The notes: generated by a model not told the origin, from the letters alone. Positions 34,188 to 44,107 are shown, numbered from the stretch's first letter. The stretch: DNA of 64,000 nt from an uncultured Anaerolineae bacterium (GCA_937943625.1 CALEAD010000033.1:1-64000); one strand, 5' to 3'. A program made the numbers and translations.

Positions 34188-36908
34188 CTACTCACCGCGC
34201 TGGCGACGCACCCACTTTTCCATCTCCACGGCTATAAATACCACAGAGCTAGCCACCAGGCTCAATGCCAATTCCAGCGGAGAAAGCGCCACCGTTCTGA
34301 AAATATCCTGCAAGAAGGGCACGTAAATCAGCGCCATTTGCAGCACAAACGTCAGCAGCACAGAAACGACCATTAGCCGGTTCGAGAAAATACCAATGGT
34401 AAACAGCGAATCTATATTGGAGCGAATAGCCAGGGCATTACCCATCTGCGCCAGGGTCAGGGTGGTAAAGAGCATCGTTTGCCAGGTGCCGTGCGCGGGC
34501 GCGCCCGGGGACCAGTAAAGCCGCCCCATCAGTAGCGAAACCAGCCCCATCAATATGCCAATCCACAGAATTTGTTGCCCCATGCCGCGGCTGAAGATGC
34601 TCTCCGTGGGGCGGAAGGGAGGACGCTTCATGATGCCGCGCTCGCTCTCTTCGATGGCCAGCGCCAGACCCGGCAATCCATCTGTTACCAGATTGATCCA
34701 CAGAATTTGCAGGGGAATGAGCGGCAGCGGCATTCCCAAGAAGGGCGCCACCAGCATCACGAACAGTTCACCGGTGTTACTGGAAAGGGTATACTTGATG
34801 AATTTGCGGATATTGTCGTAAACCTTGCGCCCCTCTTCTACAGCGGCAACGATAGTAGCAAAGTTGTCATCCAGCAACACCATGTCGGCAGCCTCTTTGG
34901 AGACGTCTGTACCGGTAATGCCCATCGCCACGCCAATGTCGGCACGCTTCAGGGCTGGGGCGTCATTCACGCCGTCGCCAGTCATTGCCACAATTTCCCC
35001 TTTGGCTTGCAGTGCTTCAACAATGCTGAGCTTGTGTTCAGGAGAAACGCGGGCATACACGGCCGTTTCGTGCACTACGCGCTCTAGTTGCGCCGCATCC
35101 ATTGTTGCCAGATCGTGTCCGGTCAGGGCATGGTCCTCTTCGGTGATGGTTAGTTCTTTGGCAATTTGCCGCGCCGTCAGGGGATGGTCCCCGGTAATCA
35201 TCACGGGGCGAATGCCCGCCTCGCGCGCCATAATGACGGCATCCTTCACCTCTAGTCGAGGGGGGTCTATCATGGCAATCAGGCCAATGAAGATCATGTC
35301 GGACTCAATGCTTTCATTGATAGGCGTATTTTCATCAACCGGCCGAAAAGCAACGCCTAAGACGCGCTGCCCCTGCTGTGCCAGGTGCGCGTTAGCAGCC
35401 AGGATACGTTCACGTAATGCTTCATCCAGGGGCATAATCGCTTTGCCATCCCACAAGCGCGTGCAAACCTCGATCAGGCTATCTACACCCCCTTTTGAGA
35501 AAGCGACGTGGGTGCTGCTGCTCCAGGGCGCTTCTGTATCTTGGGCAGCGACGTTAACTCTGTGCACAGTGGTCATGCGCTTGCGCTCAGAGGTGAAGGG
35601 CACTTCACCCACACGCGGCCAGCGCTCATCCATGCGCGCTTTGGTGTGACCGAGCTTGGCCGCTGCCACCACCAGCGCCCCTTCAGTGGGGTCGCCAATG
35701 GTGCGCTCCACGCCCTCGTCAGTTTTCTGGAGCACGGCGTCGTTACACAGCGCCGCTGCTTTCACCAGCAGGCTGAGGGTGCGCTCGTGTGCGGGATGGT
35801 CTTCGTGCAGCTCGGCGTCAAAAATCGCGCCCGCACGGTCGGCCAGCGTCTCGATATCCAGCGTGTGCCCACCGACATCAAGGATGGTGACAGTCATGCG
35901 GTTCTCTGTCAATGTTCCCGTCTTATCGGAGCATATGACGGTGACGGAACCGAGCGTTTCTACGGCGGGGAGCTTGCGGATAAGGGCGTTGCGCTTGAGC
36001 ATGCGCTGCGAACCGAGCGCCAGGGTGATAGTGACCACCGCAGGCAGACCTTCTGGCACGGCCGCTACCGCCATGCTGATGCCGGTGAGCAGCAGCACAG
36101 ACCAGTTCTCGCCACGCAGCAATCCCAGCACCACAACCACGAGAATGATGGCCAGGGCAATCCAGGCCAGGGATTTGCCCAACCCTTCCAGGCGGCGCTG
36201 GAGGGGTGTTTGCTCACGCTCGACTTCTTGAATGAGGTTCGCAATCCGGCCCAGTTGCGTATTCATGCCGGTCTCGGTGATCACGGCCGTGCCGCGCCCA
36301 TACGTCACCACGGTGCCCATAAAGAGCATGTCGTGCCGGTCGCCCAGGGGCACATCTTGGCCGCGCACCGACCGGATGCTTTTTTCTACCGGTTCCGATT
36401 CACCTGTTAACGCTGCTTCTTCTACTTTTAGGTTGACGCTTTCGATAAGACGGCCGTCGGCCGGCGCCAGATTGCCCGCTTCCAGCAGCACCACATCCCC
36501 CGGAACCAGGTCGCGCGCCGAGATTTCGACAATCTGCCCATCTCGCCGCACGCGCACCGTGGGCACGGCCAATTTTTTCAGCGCCGCAATCGCCTGCTCA
36601 GCGCGGTACTCTTGCGAAAAACCAATTGCAGCATTTAGCACCACAATTGCCATAATCACGATGACGTCAGTCAGCTCTTCGCTAAGGAAAAAGGAAACAA
36701 TGGCGGCAATCAACAAAATGATCACCATCAGGTCCTTAAACTGATCAAGTAGAATCAGCCAGGGGTTTTTCTTGCCTCGATCAATCAATTCATTTGGCCC
36801 ATACTGCGCCAGCCGCTTTTGCGCCTCGGCGCTGCTAAGCCCTTGTGTGACGTCCACCCCCAATGCCTGCGCTACTACGGTGATTTCTTGTTCGTGCCAG
36901 TTTTCCAT
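34188..36908 (-). CDS. P2-type Ca2+-transporting ATPase
   Basis: A 906-residue cation pump that exports Ca2+ (or a related cation) using ATP. The actuator motif is [10 protein letters not shown], the phosphorylation site Asp is in [14 protein letters not shown], and the hinge is [16 protein letters not shown]. Ion-site helices match SERCA-type pumps: M4 [14 protein letters not shown]5 [10 protein letters not shown]6 [15 protein letters not shown]. The N-terminal cation-ATPase domain ([24 protein letters not shown]) and ten predicted helices are present. The length is normal. It is monocistronic; a Na+ or Mn2+ substrate is possible but PEGLP favours Ca2+. Confidence 0.93.
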   Translation of the reverse strand: MENWHEQEITVVAQALGVDVTQGLSSAEAQKRLAQYGPNELIDRGKKNPWLILLDQFKDLMVIILLIAAIVSFFLSEELTDVIVIMAIVVLNAAIGFSQEYRAEQAIAALKKLAVPTVRVRRDGQIVEISARDLVPGDVVLLEAGNLAPADGRLIESVNLKVEEAALTGESEPVEKSIRSVRGQDVPLGDRHDMLFMGTVVTYGRGTAVITETGMNTQLGRIANLIQEVEREQTPLQRRLEGLGKSLAWIALAIILVVVVLGLLRGENWSVLLLTGISMAVAAVPEGLPAVVTITLALGSQRMLKRNALIRKLPAVETLGSVTVICSDKTGTLTENRMTVTILDVGGHTLDIETLADRAGAIFDAELHEDHPAHERTLSLLVKAAALCNDAVLQKTDEGVERTIGDPTEGALVVAAAKLGHTKARMDERWPRVGEVPFTSERKRMTTVHRVNVAAQDTEAPWSSSTHVAFSKGGVDSLIEVCTRLWDGKAIMPLDEALRERILAANAHLAQQGQRVLGVAFRPVDENTPINESIESDMIFIGLIAMIDPPRLEVKDAVIMAREAGIRPVMITGDHPLTARQIAKELTITEEDHALTGHDLATMDAAQLERVVHETAVYARVSPEHKLSIVEALQAKGEIVAMTGDGVNDAPALKRADIGVAMGITGTDVSKEAADMVLLDDNFATIVAAVEEGRKVYDNIRKFIKYTLSSNTGELFVMLVAPFLGMPLPLIPLQILWINLVTDGLPGLALAIEESERGIMKRPPFRPTESIFSRGMGQQILWIGILMGLVSLLMGRLYWSPGAPAHGTWQTMLFTTLTLAQMGNALAIRSNIDSLFTIGIFSNRLMVVSVLLTFVLQMALIYVPFLQDIFRTVALSPLELALSLVASSVVFIAVEMEKWVRRQRGE

Positions 36909-37122
36909 ATGCGTCCTTTAGATTCATCCTGCATCCGTTTAAGGCAGTGCGGTTGAGTATAACACTGTCTAACAACTTCTCAATACGTCATTGGCAAAAA
37001 TGAGTTTTAGGGCGCAAAGGAGTGGTATAGGGGAAAACGGCCGTTATAATTGCGCCTTTGCCGTAGAATGGCATACAGATTTTCGCAAATGAACCCGATA
37101 AGTGCGGAGGCACGAAGTTAAG

Positions 37123-37863
37123 ATGAGCAGCAACAGCTACATTCCAGAACGCGCGCTTTTTGTCTACGCGCACCCTGACGATATTGAGTTTGGCGTGGCG
37201 GGAACGGCCGCCAAATGGGCGCAGGCTGGCTGTGAAGTGACCTATGTGGTCATCACCGACGGCAATGCCGGCAGCCATGAACAGGGCATGACGCGCGAAC
37301 GGCTGGCAGAAATTCGCCGTGAAGAGCAGCGCGCGGCAGCAACGGCCGTTGGCGCTAAAAATTGCGTATTTTTGGGCTACGACGACTGCTTTTTGCAGCC
37401 CACACTGGCGCTGCGCAAAGACCTGGTGCGCCAGATCCGCCGCTACAAGCCCAATGTGGTGGTGTGTGGCGACCCCAACTTTTACTATAGTGAAACTTAC
37501 ATCAACCACCCCGACCATCGTGCAGCGGCCATTGCCACGCTGGAGGCCGTCTTTCCTGCCGCGGAGATGCCCCTGGTCTTTGCCGAACTGGCCGAAGAAG
37601 GGCTGACGCCACACAAGGCCAACTTTGTCTACATCTCGCACGCCCACGATGCTGACTATTACGTAGACATCAGCGATACGATTGAGCTGAAAATTGCCGC
37701 GCTCAGGCTGCACAAAAGCCAGCTTGGCGATTGGGACCCGGCGCCGCGCTTAAAGGAATGGTCCGCCAACACGGCGAAGAAAGTGGGCTTTCAGTATGCG
37801 GAAAGTTATCGTCGCATTACCTTGAAACCAATTGCAAACGAAAAAACAGAACAGCCTGGCTAA
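37123..37863 (+). CDS. PIG-L/LmbE-family N-acetylglucosamine deacetylase-like enzyme
   Basis: A 246-residue zinc-dependent deacetylase family member. The signature AHPDDIEFG (about residues 17-25) supplies two zinc ligands and the general base Asp, and INHPDHRAAAIATLEAVFP supplies the later His ligand. Members remove acetyl groups from GlcNAc-containing lipids or thiols (for example bacillithiol or mycothiol synthesis); the substrate here is unknown. GCGGAGG lies 12 bases before ATG 37123. The gene stands alone. Confidence 0.88.
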   Translation: MSSNSYIPERALFVYAHPDDIEFGVAGTAAKWAQAGCEVTYVVITDGNAGSHEQGMTRERLAEIRREEQRAAATAVGAKNCVFLGYDDCFLQPTLALRKDLVRQIRRYKPNVVVCGDPNFYYSETYINHPDHRAAAIATLEAVFPAAEMPLVFAELAEEGLTPHKANFVYISHAHDADYYVDISDTIELKIAALRLHKSQLGDWDPAPRLKEWSANTAKKVGFQYAESYRRITLKPIANEKTEQPG

Positions 37864-38201
37864 GCTGTTCTGCTTGAATACCTTTCGGGGGGGATTGGCG
37901 CTGCCGCAATGCCATAACCCCAGAGGATTTTTGCTATTGACCAGCTATCAGGCCTTAGGCTCCCAAACACGCCGCAACGCCAATCCCGTTTTGCCTGATA
38001 CCTGTTGCTGTTTTATACAGCCTGTCTGATTGTTGCGGATTAATTGTACCTAATTATGTTACAATAGTCAACTATAAGTACACATTCGCGTTCGCTAAAC
38101 GGCCGTTTCCTGCTAAAATAGTGGCGACAAAAAAGCAGAAACACAAAGTGAAAGACTCGCCTCTATGATGAGCGGCTAATTCGCAACCTGAAATTAATCT
38201 T
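37864..38201. other. Spacer with a long-range stem, before the XRE-cupin gene
   Basis: GGGATTGGCG (37891-37900) and CGCCAATCCC (37978-37987) are perfect 10-bp arms around a 77-base loop, followed by GTTTTG. CAGAACAG/CTGTTCTG at 37850-37875 forms another hairpin across the stop of the previous gene, with A6 before it (a terminator if read on the minus strand). TAAAAT near 38114, 17 bases after TTCGCT, may be the promoter of the downstream regulator. Confidence 0.5.
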
Positions 38202-38801
38202 ATGACCAGGCTCGAAGAAACCGAAACGGAATACAACATTGGCGCGCGCATTCGCCAGTTGCGCGAAGAGGCGGGCCTTTCGCTACGTGGTCTGGCCGAG
38301 TTGTGTGGACTCTCATTCAACGCCATCAGCCGCATCGAACATGGGGAAAATTCGCCGACTGTGGCTACTCTACACCGGCTGGCGTCTGCTTTGAACGTGC
38401 CGATTACCGACTTTTTCACACAAAGTCAGGCGCAAATGACCGTTTTTACCAGGGCTGGCAGCAGGCTACGCACGGAACTGGAAGGAGTGACGCTGGAAAG
38501 CCTGGGGGGGCGCTTTGCTAATCAGCAGTTAGAGGCGTTTCGCCTGCTGATTGCGCCGGGCAGTGACACCAGGCACTCGCCGGTCGTCCATGCAGGCGAG
38601 GAGCTGGTGTTTTGTCTGCACGGCCACATCACTTACTACGTAAGCAACCAACCCTACGCCCTGGAAGCAGGAGATTCCCTCTATTTTCGCGCCACCCAGC
38701 CACACTGCTGGCACAATGCGGGCCAAGAAACGGCCGTTGTCCTAGTCGTTTTCCAGACACAGCCTAAAATGCCCTTGCTCTGGCAACAACACACGCTCTA
38801 A
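38202..38801 (+). CDS. XRE-family transcriptional regulator with cupin domain
   Basis: A 199-residue DNA-binding regulator. The helix-turn-helix (about 15-70: IGARIRQLREEAGLSLRGLAELCGLSFNAISRIEHGENSPTVATLHRLASAL) is followed by a cupin_2 barrel (about 100-195) with HSPVVHAGEELVFCLHGHITYYV and LEAGDSLYFRATQPHCWHNAG. The HxHx(n)E-type metal-binding pattern is partly kept. This layout is usual for regulators of small-molecule or amino-acid metabolism genes; its target is not evident. It may regulate itself, since AT-rich palindromic DNA precedes it. Confidence 0.9.
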   Translation: MTRLEETETEYNIGARIRQLREEAGLSLRGLAELCGLSFNAISRIEHGENSPTVATLHRLASALNVPITDFFTQSQAQMTVFTRAGSRLRTELEGVTLESLGGRFANQQLEAFRLLIAPGSDTRHSPVVHAGEELVFCLHGHITYYVSNQPYALEAGDSLYFRATQPHCWHNAGQETAVVLVVFQTQPKMPLLWQQHTL

Positions 38802-38848
38802 GTATCTGTTCACGCAAGACATATCACAAAGAGCCACCATATAGGAGG

Positions 38849-38920
38849 CACGGAGGGCTACAGAGAAAAAATCTCTGGTTTTCTTCATGAAAAATCCGTG
38901 CCTTTCCGTGTAGCTCCGTG
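38849..38920. repeat. Inverted repeat of the CACGGAG/CTCCGTG type
   Basis: CACGGAGGGCTACA (38849-38862) pairs imperfectly with TGTAGCTCCGTG (38909-38920), with an inner AGAGA-AAAAA-TCTCT hairpin. TCCGTG occurs three times at its right end. A similar spacer repeat with GGCAAAGATCGCAAAG/CTTTGCG arms lies at 60826-60885. Confidence 0.6.
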
Positions 38921-38967
38921 TAATCATCCTAGGCCTGTATAATTAGTTACCGCTCTGAAAGGAAATC

Positions 38968-39285
38968 ATGCGTATCTGTCTGGAAGTTGACCACGAAGTC
39001 CAAGAGGCGCTGCGGCTGGGGCTGGAAGAAACCATCGAGCCACCGTACAACGTCTTTGTCCACAATGACGACGTCACGCCCTATGATTTTGTGGTAATGG
39101 TTTTACTCAAGTTCTTTGACCTGGATGCCATGGAGGCAGAGCTTGTCACATTCGCCGCACATACAGGGGGAGTGGCCTACGTAGCCACGTTTGCCAAAAC
39201 AGAAGCAGAAAAGCGCGTTGGCAAGGCACACTTTGCCGCCGCGCTGGAGGGCTACCCGCTGCGTTTTACCATTGAGCCTGCCTGA
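38968..39285 (+). CDS. clpS: ATP-dependent Clp protease adaptor ClpS
   Basis: A 105-residue adaptor that binds N-degron substrates and delivers them to the ClpA/ClpC unfoldase. The family core is clear: YNVFVHNDDVTPYDFVVMVLLKFFDLDAMEAE, in which the NDD and the Phe/Val/Met pocket residues recognise the N-terminal residue, then the VAYVATFAKTEAEKRVGKAHFAA helix region and a final PLRFTIEP. The usual leading part is short, and a normally conserved His-Gly stretch appears as HTGG. AAAGGAAA precedes the ATG. It is a single gene, distant from clpP at 22989. Confidence 0.88.
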   Translation: MRICLEVDHEVQEALRLGLEETIEPPYNVFVHNDDVTPYDFVVMVLLKFFDLDAMEAELVTFAAHTGGVAYVATFAKTEAEKRVGKAHFAAALEGYPLRFTIEPA

Positions 39286-39358
39286 GGCTGGGCTGGCACT
39301 AAAAAATGGCGTTGTTTACGCTTTCTAGAGCTTTACAATTTCCGGCATGGTTCATCAG

Positions 39359-40432
39359 TTAGTTGCCTGTGATGCGCACGCTACCCGCGCCGACATCAAT
39401 GATCAGCTCTACGCTGTTTGCCACCCCTTCACGGTAGGCGGCAGTTTGCCACACGCCTCTATCTGCCTTACTCCCGCTGACCTGGGTAAAGCGGGATTCG
39501 TCAATGCGAAAGCTGCCCGCGCCATCGCTAACGCGCACCAGTGCCTCTACTCCTTCTGGCAGGTAAAAGGTCATGCTGCCGGCGCGGCCATCCACGTCAA
39601 TGCGCTGACGGCCGTTGGCGGCTAACCACACCTCAATCGCGCCGGCGCTGGCATCCAGCGTTGTGTTGTAATCACCGTCCGCCAGATAGAGGCTGAGGCG
39701 TCCTGTCCCTCCCTTTACCATCAGACGGTTCAAGGTCAGGTTGCGCAAGTCCAGGTTGGCGCTGCCGGCGCTTACGTTTAGGCGCAGGTCAGTCAGCACA
39801 CGCGGATTCAGGCCAATTTGCCATTTTGTCTCAGAAGCGCCTCCCCAGTTAGCCGGATTAGCAAACCACAACCAGTTGCCCCCATCGCTATTCCCTGGGC
39901 GCAATTTCACGGTTGCGGTGCTACCCGTCTGCTCCGTGACAAATTCATAAGAGCCGGTGTGGGCAATTTGCGCCTCAATGAGCGAACGGCTATCCTGCAG
40001 CGCCGAAAGCTCTGTGGCGTACCAGCTCAGGTCAATGTCCACCTGGGCACGGCTCACGTCATCGGGCGCATAGGTCAGAGTTTCCATTTTGACCTCTGGC
40101 GCAGCCTGGACGCCCAGACGCGCCAGCAGGGGGTTGTCTTCGCTAAAGAGAAGAACGTAGCCAGCCAGGCCAACGGCCGTTAGCGCGACAATGGCGCTGA
40201 GAAAGCCACCCAGTGGCCGCGGCGCCTGCCGCACCAGCACATTCACGCCCAAGAAAATAAGCCACAGCGGCCAGAGCTGGAAAACGGCCGTCCAGTTCCA
40301 GGTCACCGTTTCTGGCAACAAGCCCAAATTGCGCAATAAGAAATAAACGCCAATGGCAATCAGCACCATTGGGCCAAAGAGAGAAGGATTACCACGGCGC
40401 TGGGTTGTGCCGCTAAATTTGTCACCACTCAT
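39359..40432 (-). CDS. LiaF-like membrane protein with C-terminal beta-helix (DUF4097-like) domain
   Basis: A 357-residue protein. Three or four membrane helices at the N-terminus (FGPMVLIAIGVYFLLRNLGLLP, AVFQLWPLWLIFLGVNVLV, LSAIVALTAVGLAGYVLLF) match the LiaF transmembrane region, including LIAIGVYFLLRNLG and LWPLWLIFLG. The C-terminal 190 residues are a repetitive beta structure (LNVSAGSANLDLRNLTLNRLMVKGGTGRLSLYL...AGAIEVWL...GAGSFRI). Relatives modulate cell-envelope stress signalling; here no LiaRS pair is adjacent. GGAGGT precedes the ATG. Confidence 0.85.
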   Translation of the reverse strand: MSGDKFSGTTQRRGNPSLFGPMVLIAIGVYFLLRNLGLLPETVTWNWTAVFQLWPLWLIFLGVNVLVRQAPRPLGGFLSAIVALTAVGLAGYVLLFSEDNPLLARLGVQAAPEVKMETLTYAPDDVSRAQVDIDLSWYATELSALQDSRSLIEAQIAHTGSYEFVTEQTGSTATVKLRPGNSDGGNWLWFANPANWGGASETKWQIGLNPRVLTDLRLNVSAGSANLDLRNLTLNRLMVKGGTGRLSLYLADGDYNTTLDASAGAIEVWLAANGRQRIDVDGRAGSMTFYLPEGVEALVRVSDGAGSFRIDESRFTQVSGSKADRGVWQTAAYREGVANSVELIIDVGAGSVRITGN

Positions 40433-40650
40433 GCTCTTGTACCTCCATTGATAGCAACCACATCAACTATGCTGTTCCAGCTATACGCGCACGGGCATAG
40501 CGCGTTGCAAACTTGCCAATCACCCCCCTTTCATCTAAAATGCGGCACTCTGATACCTTAAAACGGCGCTTTTGGCAAATGCCATGTTTGTGAAATCACT
40601 CCCCTTGCCGCATAGCAAGGTCCAATATTATCCCATGAGGTTCTCAACGC
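40433..40650. other. Divergent spacer between the LiaF-like and EF-G-like genes
   Basis: About 220 bases that must hold promoters in both directions. I see no consensus pair, no repeat-family copy and no short gene. Confidence 0.4.
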
Positions 40651-42723
40651 ATGAAAGAATACACAACTGAACAGATCCGCAACATTGCCCTGGTAGGCCA
40701 CAACGGCTCTGGCAAAACAACCTTTGTAGAACGCCTGCTGTTTAACAACAAAGTCACGACGCGCCTGGGCAGCGTGCAAAACGGCACGGCCGCCATGGAC
40801 TTTGAGGAAGAAGAAATTAACCGCCACAGCTCGATTTCCACCGCCATTGCCCCCATTGAATGGCACGGGACAAAGATCAATTTCCTGGATACCCCCGGCT
40901 ATATGGATTTCATTGGCGAGGTGAATGCTGCCCTGACGGTGTCAGACGGGGCGCTGGTGTTTGTCGAAGCGGTTGCCGGGGTAGAAGTTGGCACAGAAGT
41001 CGTGTGGCACGCCGCAGGCGAACGCAAGCTGCCGCGCATGATTGTGATCAACAAGATGGATCGCGAAAACGTGCGCGTGACGCGCGTGATGGAGAGTATC
41101 GAGCAGAATTTAGACGGCCGTTTTATTAACGTGCAGCTCCCCATTGGCGAAGGCCCCACCTTCAAGGGGGTCGTTGACCTGATCCAGATGGAAGCACGCC
41201 TGGGTGCCAATGGCGACAAAGCCACCATTCCCGCCGAGATGGTCGACGCCGCCGAAGAGGCGCGACAGCAGCTGATCGAAGCCGCCGCCGAAGGGGACGA
41301 CGCCCTGATCGAAAAGTTCTTTGCCGATGAGCCTCTCACAAGCGAGGAGATTATTACCGGCCTGAAGGCGGGCATGATACAAGGCGCGGTTGTGCCCATT
41401 CTTTACTGCGCCCCAGAACCCAACATTGCCGTTAACCCGCTGCTTGAGCTGTGCGTTGCCCTGATGCCTGCCCCCAATGAGCGCGGTGAGTTTGCGGCGC
41501 TGAACGAAAAAGATGAACCAGTCAGCTATCCTGTTAGCGATGATTCGCCCCTGGCCGCATTCATCTTTAAGACACGCGAAGATAACTACGGCAAAACCAG
41601 CTACATTCGCGTCTTTGGCGGCGTGCTCAATTCAGATAGCCGCGTCTGGGCAGCACGCCTGGGGCAAGAAGTGCGCGTAGGGGGGCTGCAAGTGGTGTGT
41701 GGCAAAGAACAACACCCCATTGGCAAACTGCACGCCGGGGACATTGGCGCGGTGATTAAGCTGGGCGATGCGGGCACAAATGACACGCTTTGCACGGCAA
41801 GCAACAAAGTGGTCAAGCTGCCACCCATCAAGCAGCCCCATCCCATTGTTTCCGTAGCCGTGCAGCCCGTATCACAGTCTGACGTAGCCAAGCTAACGCA
41901 AACCCTGACGCGCCTGGTAGCAGAAGACCCCACGCTGAGCTGGCACACGGAAACGGCAACACACGAGACGATTCTTTCTGGCATGGGCACCACACACCTG
42001 GACATTGCCGTCAAGAAAGCGATCTCGAAGTTTGGCACCCACTTTACTACCAGTATTCCCAAAATTCCTTACCGGGAGACGATCACGAAAACGGCCGAGG
42101 CGGAATACACACACAAAAAGCAAACCGGTGGCGCGGGACAGTACGGCCGTGTTTTCCTGCGTGTAGAATCCATTGACGACAACCTGGGCTTCGAGTTTGG
42201 TGAAGAAATCTTTGGCGGCGCCATCTCCGCCCCCTTCATTGCTGCCACCGAAAAGGGCTGCCGCCAGGCCGCCGAAAGTGGCGTGCTGGCCGGCTACCCC
42301 ATGGTGGGCGTGCGCGCGATTGTTTTTGATGGCAAAATGCACCCGGTAGACTCAAAGGAAATCGCATTCCAGATTGCTGGCCGCGAAGGGTTCAAGAAGG
42401 CAGTCATGAACGCCGGCCCGGTGCTGCTAGAGCCGATCTACATTGTCACGGTAACGGTGCCCGCCGATTACATGGGCGACATTATGGGCGACATGAACAG
42501 CCGTCGCGCCAAGGTGTTGGGCATGGACCAGGAAGGCACAAAGAGCGTGGTGCGCGCAGAAGTGCCGCTGGCAGAAATGCAAACCTACGCCCAAGATTTG
42601 CGCTCCATGACGCAAGGGCGCGGGGTGTTCAGCATGGAATTTTCCGGTTACGGCCGTGTGCCCCCGCACTTGCAAAATGAGCTGGTAGCAAAGCTCCGGG
42701 CAGAACAGGAAGAAGAAAAGTAA
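40651..42723 (+). CDS. Elongation factor G-like GTPase (FusA2 type)
   Basis: A 690-residue translational GTPase of the EF-G family. G motifs are GHNGSGKTT (about 16-24), DTPGY and VINKMDRENV. The later EF-G domains are present: the AFIFKTREDNYGKTSYIRVFGG beta barrel, domain IV with TGGAGQYGRVFLRVE, and the C-terminal EVPLAEMQTYAQDLRSMTQGRGVFSMEFSGYGRVP. The T-rich switch I is altered (FEEEEINRHSSISTAIAPIEW), as in FusA2-type paralogues rather than the ribosomal-operon FusA. No rpsL, rpsG or tuf is adjacent, which also fits a paralogue. The role may be translation under stress; this is inference. Confidence 0.87.
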   Translation: MKEYTTEQIRNIALVGHNGSGKTTFVERLLFNNKVTTRLGSVQNGTAAMDFEEEEINRHSSISTAIAPIEWHGTKINFLDTPGYMDFIGEVNAALTVSDGALVFVEAVAGVEVGTEVVWHAAGERKLPRMIVINKMDRENVRVTRVMESIEQNLDGRFINVQLPIGEGPTFKGVVDLIQMEARLGANGDKATIPAEMVDAAEEARQQLIEAAAEGDDALIEKFFADEPLTSEEIITGLKAGMIQGAVVPILYCAPEPNIAVNPLLELCVALMPAPNERGEFAALNEKDEPVSYPVSDDSPLAAFIFKTREDNYGKTSYIRVFGGVLNSDSRVWAARLGQEVRVGGLQVVCGKEQHPIGKLHAGDIGAVIKLGDAGTNDTLCTASNKVVKLPPIKQPHPIVSVAVQPVSQSDVAKLTQTLTRLVAEDPTLSWHTETATHETILSGMGTTHLDIAVKKAISKFGTHFTTSIPKIPYRETITKTAEAEYTHKKQTGGAGQYGRVFLRVESIDDNLGFEFGEEIFGGAISAPFIAATEKGCRQAAESGVLAGYPMVGVRAIVFDGKMHPVDSKEIAFQIAGREGFKKAVMNAGPVLLEPIYIVTVTVPADYMGDIMGDMNSRRAKVLGMDQEGTKSVVRAEVPLAEMQTYAQDLRSMTQGRGVFSMEFSGYGRVPPHLQNELVAKLRAEQEEEK

Positions 42724-42740
42724 TTTTTCACCTACCACGC

Positions 42741-42775
42741 AAAAACACCCTCTCCTGGTACGAGAGGGTGTTTTT
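42741..42775. terminator. Bidirectional intrinsic terminator
   Basis: AAAAACACCCTCTC and GAGAGGGTGTTTTT form a 14-bp stem with a 7-base loop, with a T run on the plus strand and an A run that serves the minus strand. It ends the EF-G-like gene. Confidence 0.92.
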
Positions 42776-42856
42776 GTACAAGCCTCACTCATTCAACACA
42801 AACCACCAGCACAGCGTCTGTGAAACTAATGGCTGACGGCCGTCTGCAATGTAGCC

Positions 42857-42945
42857 CAGGTTGCCAAACCTGGTACGCACAGGTTTAGGTTCTGTTGACA
42901 TTTCCAAAGGCAGAAATAAACTGCCTTATCAAAGGAAATGTCAAC
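42857..42945. repeat. Two adjacent hairpins before the convergent glycosyltransferase gene end
   Basis: CCAGGTTGCCAAACCTGG (42857-42874) is a near-perfect small palindrome that also occurs at 16555-16571. GTTGACATTTCC (42894-42905) pairs with GGAAATGTCAAC (42934-42945) and encloses a nested AAGGCAG/CTGCCTT hairpin. The end lies two bases before the stop of the minus-strand glycosyltransferase. Confidence 0.75.
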
Positions 42946-42947
42946 TT

Positions 42948-44102
42948 TCACGCTTCACGTTTACCGAGCAGCTCCTCGTACACCGCCAGCAACTGCTTTG
43001 CCGCTTTGCGCCAGGTGAACTGGCGCGCCTGGCGAAAACCGGCGGCCACCATGCGCGCGCGACGGCCGTTGTCCTGCAAAAGCTGCCCCATAACGGCCGT
43101 CCAGCCCACTTCGTCTGTCGGGTCAAGCAGCACCGCCGCATCGCCCGCCACCTCTGGCAGACTGGAAGCATGAGAAGCAATCACTGGTACGCCACAGCCC
43201 ATCGCCTCCAGAATGGGCAGGCCAAACCCCTCATACAGGCTGGGGAAGACATACAGCGCCGCGCCGCTATACAGCGCGGGCAAATCTGCATCTGCCACAA
43301 AGCCGAGAAAATGCACACGGCCGTCTAATCCTTGCCGCGCCACCTCTTGCATCATCTCGTCGTACAGCCATCCCTTCCCCCCGGCAATGGCCAGATGGTG
43401 CGGGAATTGCTGCGCCAGCGGCGCAAAAGCGCGAATCAACATCTGATAATTTTTGCGCGGCTGCACCGTACCCACCGTCAAAATGTAGGGCGCATCTGGC
43501 AAATGGTATCGCCAGCACACAGCCGTAATCTCCTCCGCCCTCTCCACCGGGCGAAAGCGCGCGTCTACGCCACTGTAGAGCACCGTCACTTTTTGCGGCG
43601 GCACCTGCCACAACGTGAGCAGGTCATGTTTCGTCGCCTGTGAATCGGCCAGAATATGCGTCGCCCGCGCCACCGACCAGGGTACAACGCTGTTCAGATA
43701 GCACACCAGCGGCTCTGGGAAGACCTGGGGATAATGGGCGAAAGAGAGGTCGTGTACCGTCAGCAGCGTGGGAATACGGCCGCTCACCGGCGGCAACACA
43801 AAGTCAGGGGAATGAAACAAATCCAGCGGTCCCGTCACCCATTGCACCGGCAGCGGCAGGCGCAGGCGATACCACAGACGGTACAGCCAGCGCTCCCCCA
43901 GTGGCGCAGGATGATAAGAGACGTGAGCGCCCTGCGGGAGCGGGTCTGGCACAGGGGGCGCAGCCGGGGGTTTGGCAGAAAAAAGGCGGTATTGGTGATT
44001 GGCCTCTAGCTGCGCCAGCGCGCGCGTCAATTCGCGCGTGTAGCGCCCAATGCCCCCACCCTGCACAATGGCCGAGGTAACATCAATGCCAATACGCACC
44101 AT
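42948..44102 (-). CDS. GT4-family glycosyltransferase
   Basis: A 384-residue retaining glycosyltransferase with GT-B fold that probably adds a sugar to an exopolysaccharide or glycolipid at the inner face of the membrane. The N-terminal donor-free domain starts VRIGIDVTSAIVQGGGIGRYTRELTRAL. The GT4 core shows VGTVQPRKNYQMLIRAFAPL, VHFLGFVADADLPALYSGAALYVFPSLYEGFGLPILEAMGCGVPVIAS with the E-x7-E motif, and DPTDEVGW. ATG 44102 starts the domain neatly; a GTG at 44111 that overlaps the upstream stop is also possible. It is the last gene of a four-gene polysaccharide group. Confidence 0.9.
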   Translation of the reverse strand: MVRIGIDVTSAIVQGGGIGRYTRELTRALAQLEANHQYRLFSAKPPAAPPVPDPLPQGAHVSYHPAPLGERWLYRLWYRLRLPLPVQWVTGPLDLFHSPDFVLPPVSGRIPTLLTVHDLSFAHYPQVFPEPLVCYLNSVVPWSVARATHILADSQATKHDLLTLWQVPPQKVTVLYSGVDARFRPVERAEEITAVCWRYHLPDAPYILTVGTVQPRKNYQMLIRAFAPLAQQFPHHLAIAGGKGWLYDEMMQEVARQGLDGRVHFLGFVADADLPALYSGAALYVFPSLYEGFGLPILEAMGCGVPVIASHASSLPEVAGDAAVLLDPTDEVGWTAVMGQLLQDNGRRARMVAAGFRQARQFTWRKAAKQLLAVYEELLGKREA

Positions 44103-44107
44103 TGGCC

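Noticed and set aside
36988-37713. Minus-strand frame of 241 codons opposite the PIG-L gene
   Set aside because: The plus strand carries an intact PIG-L motif set; the antisense frame is a product of codon bias.
42427-42792. Minus-strand frame at the end of the EF-G-like gene
   Set aside because: It crosses the terminator and is antisense to conserved EF-G domain V.
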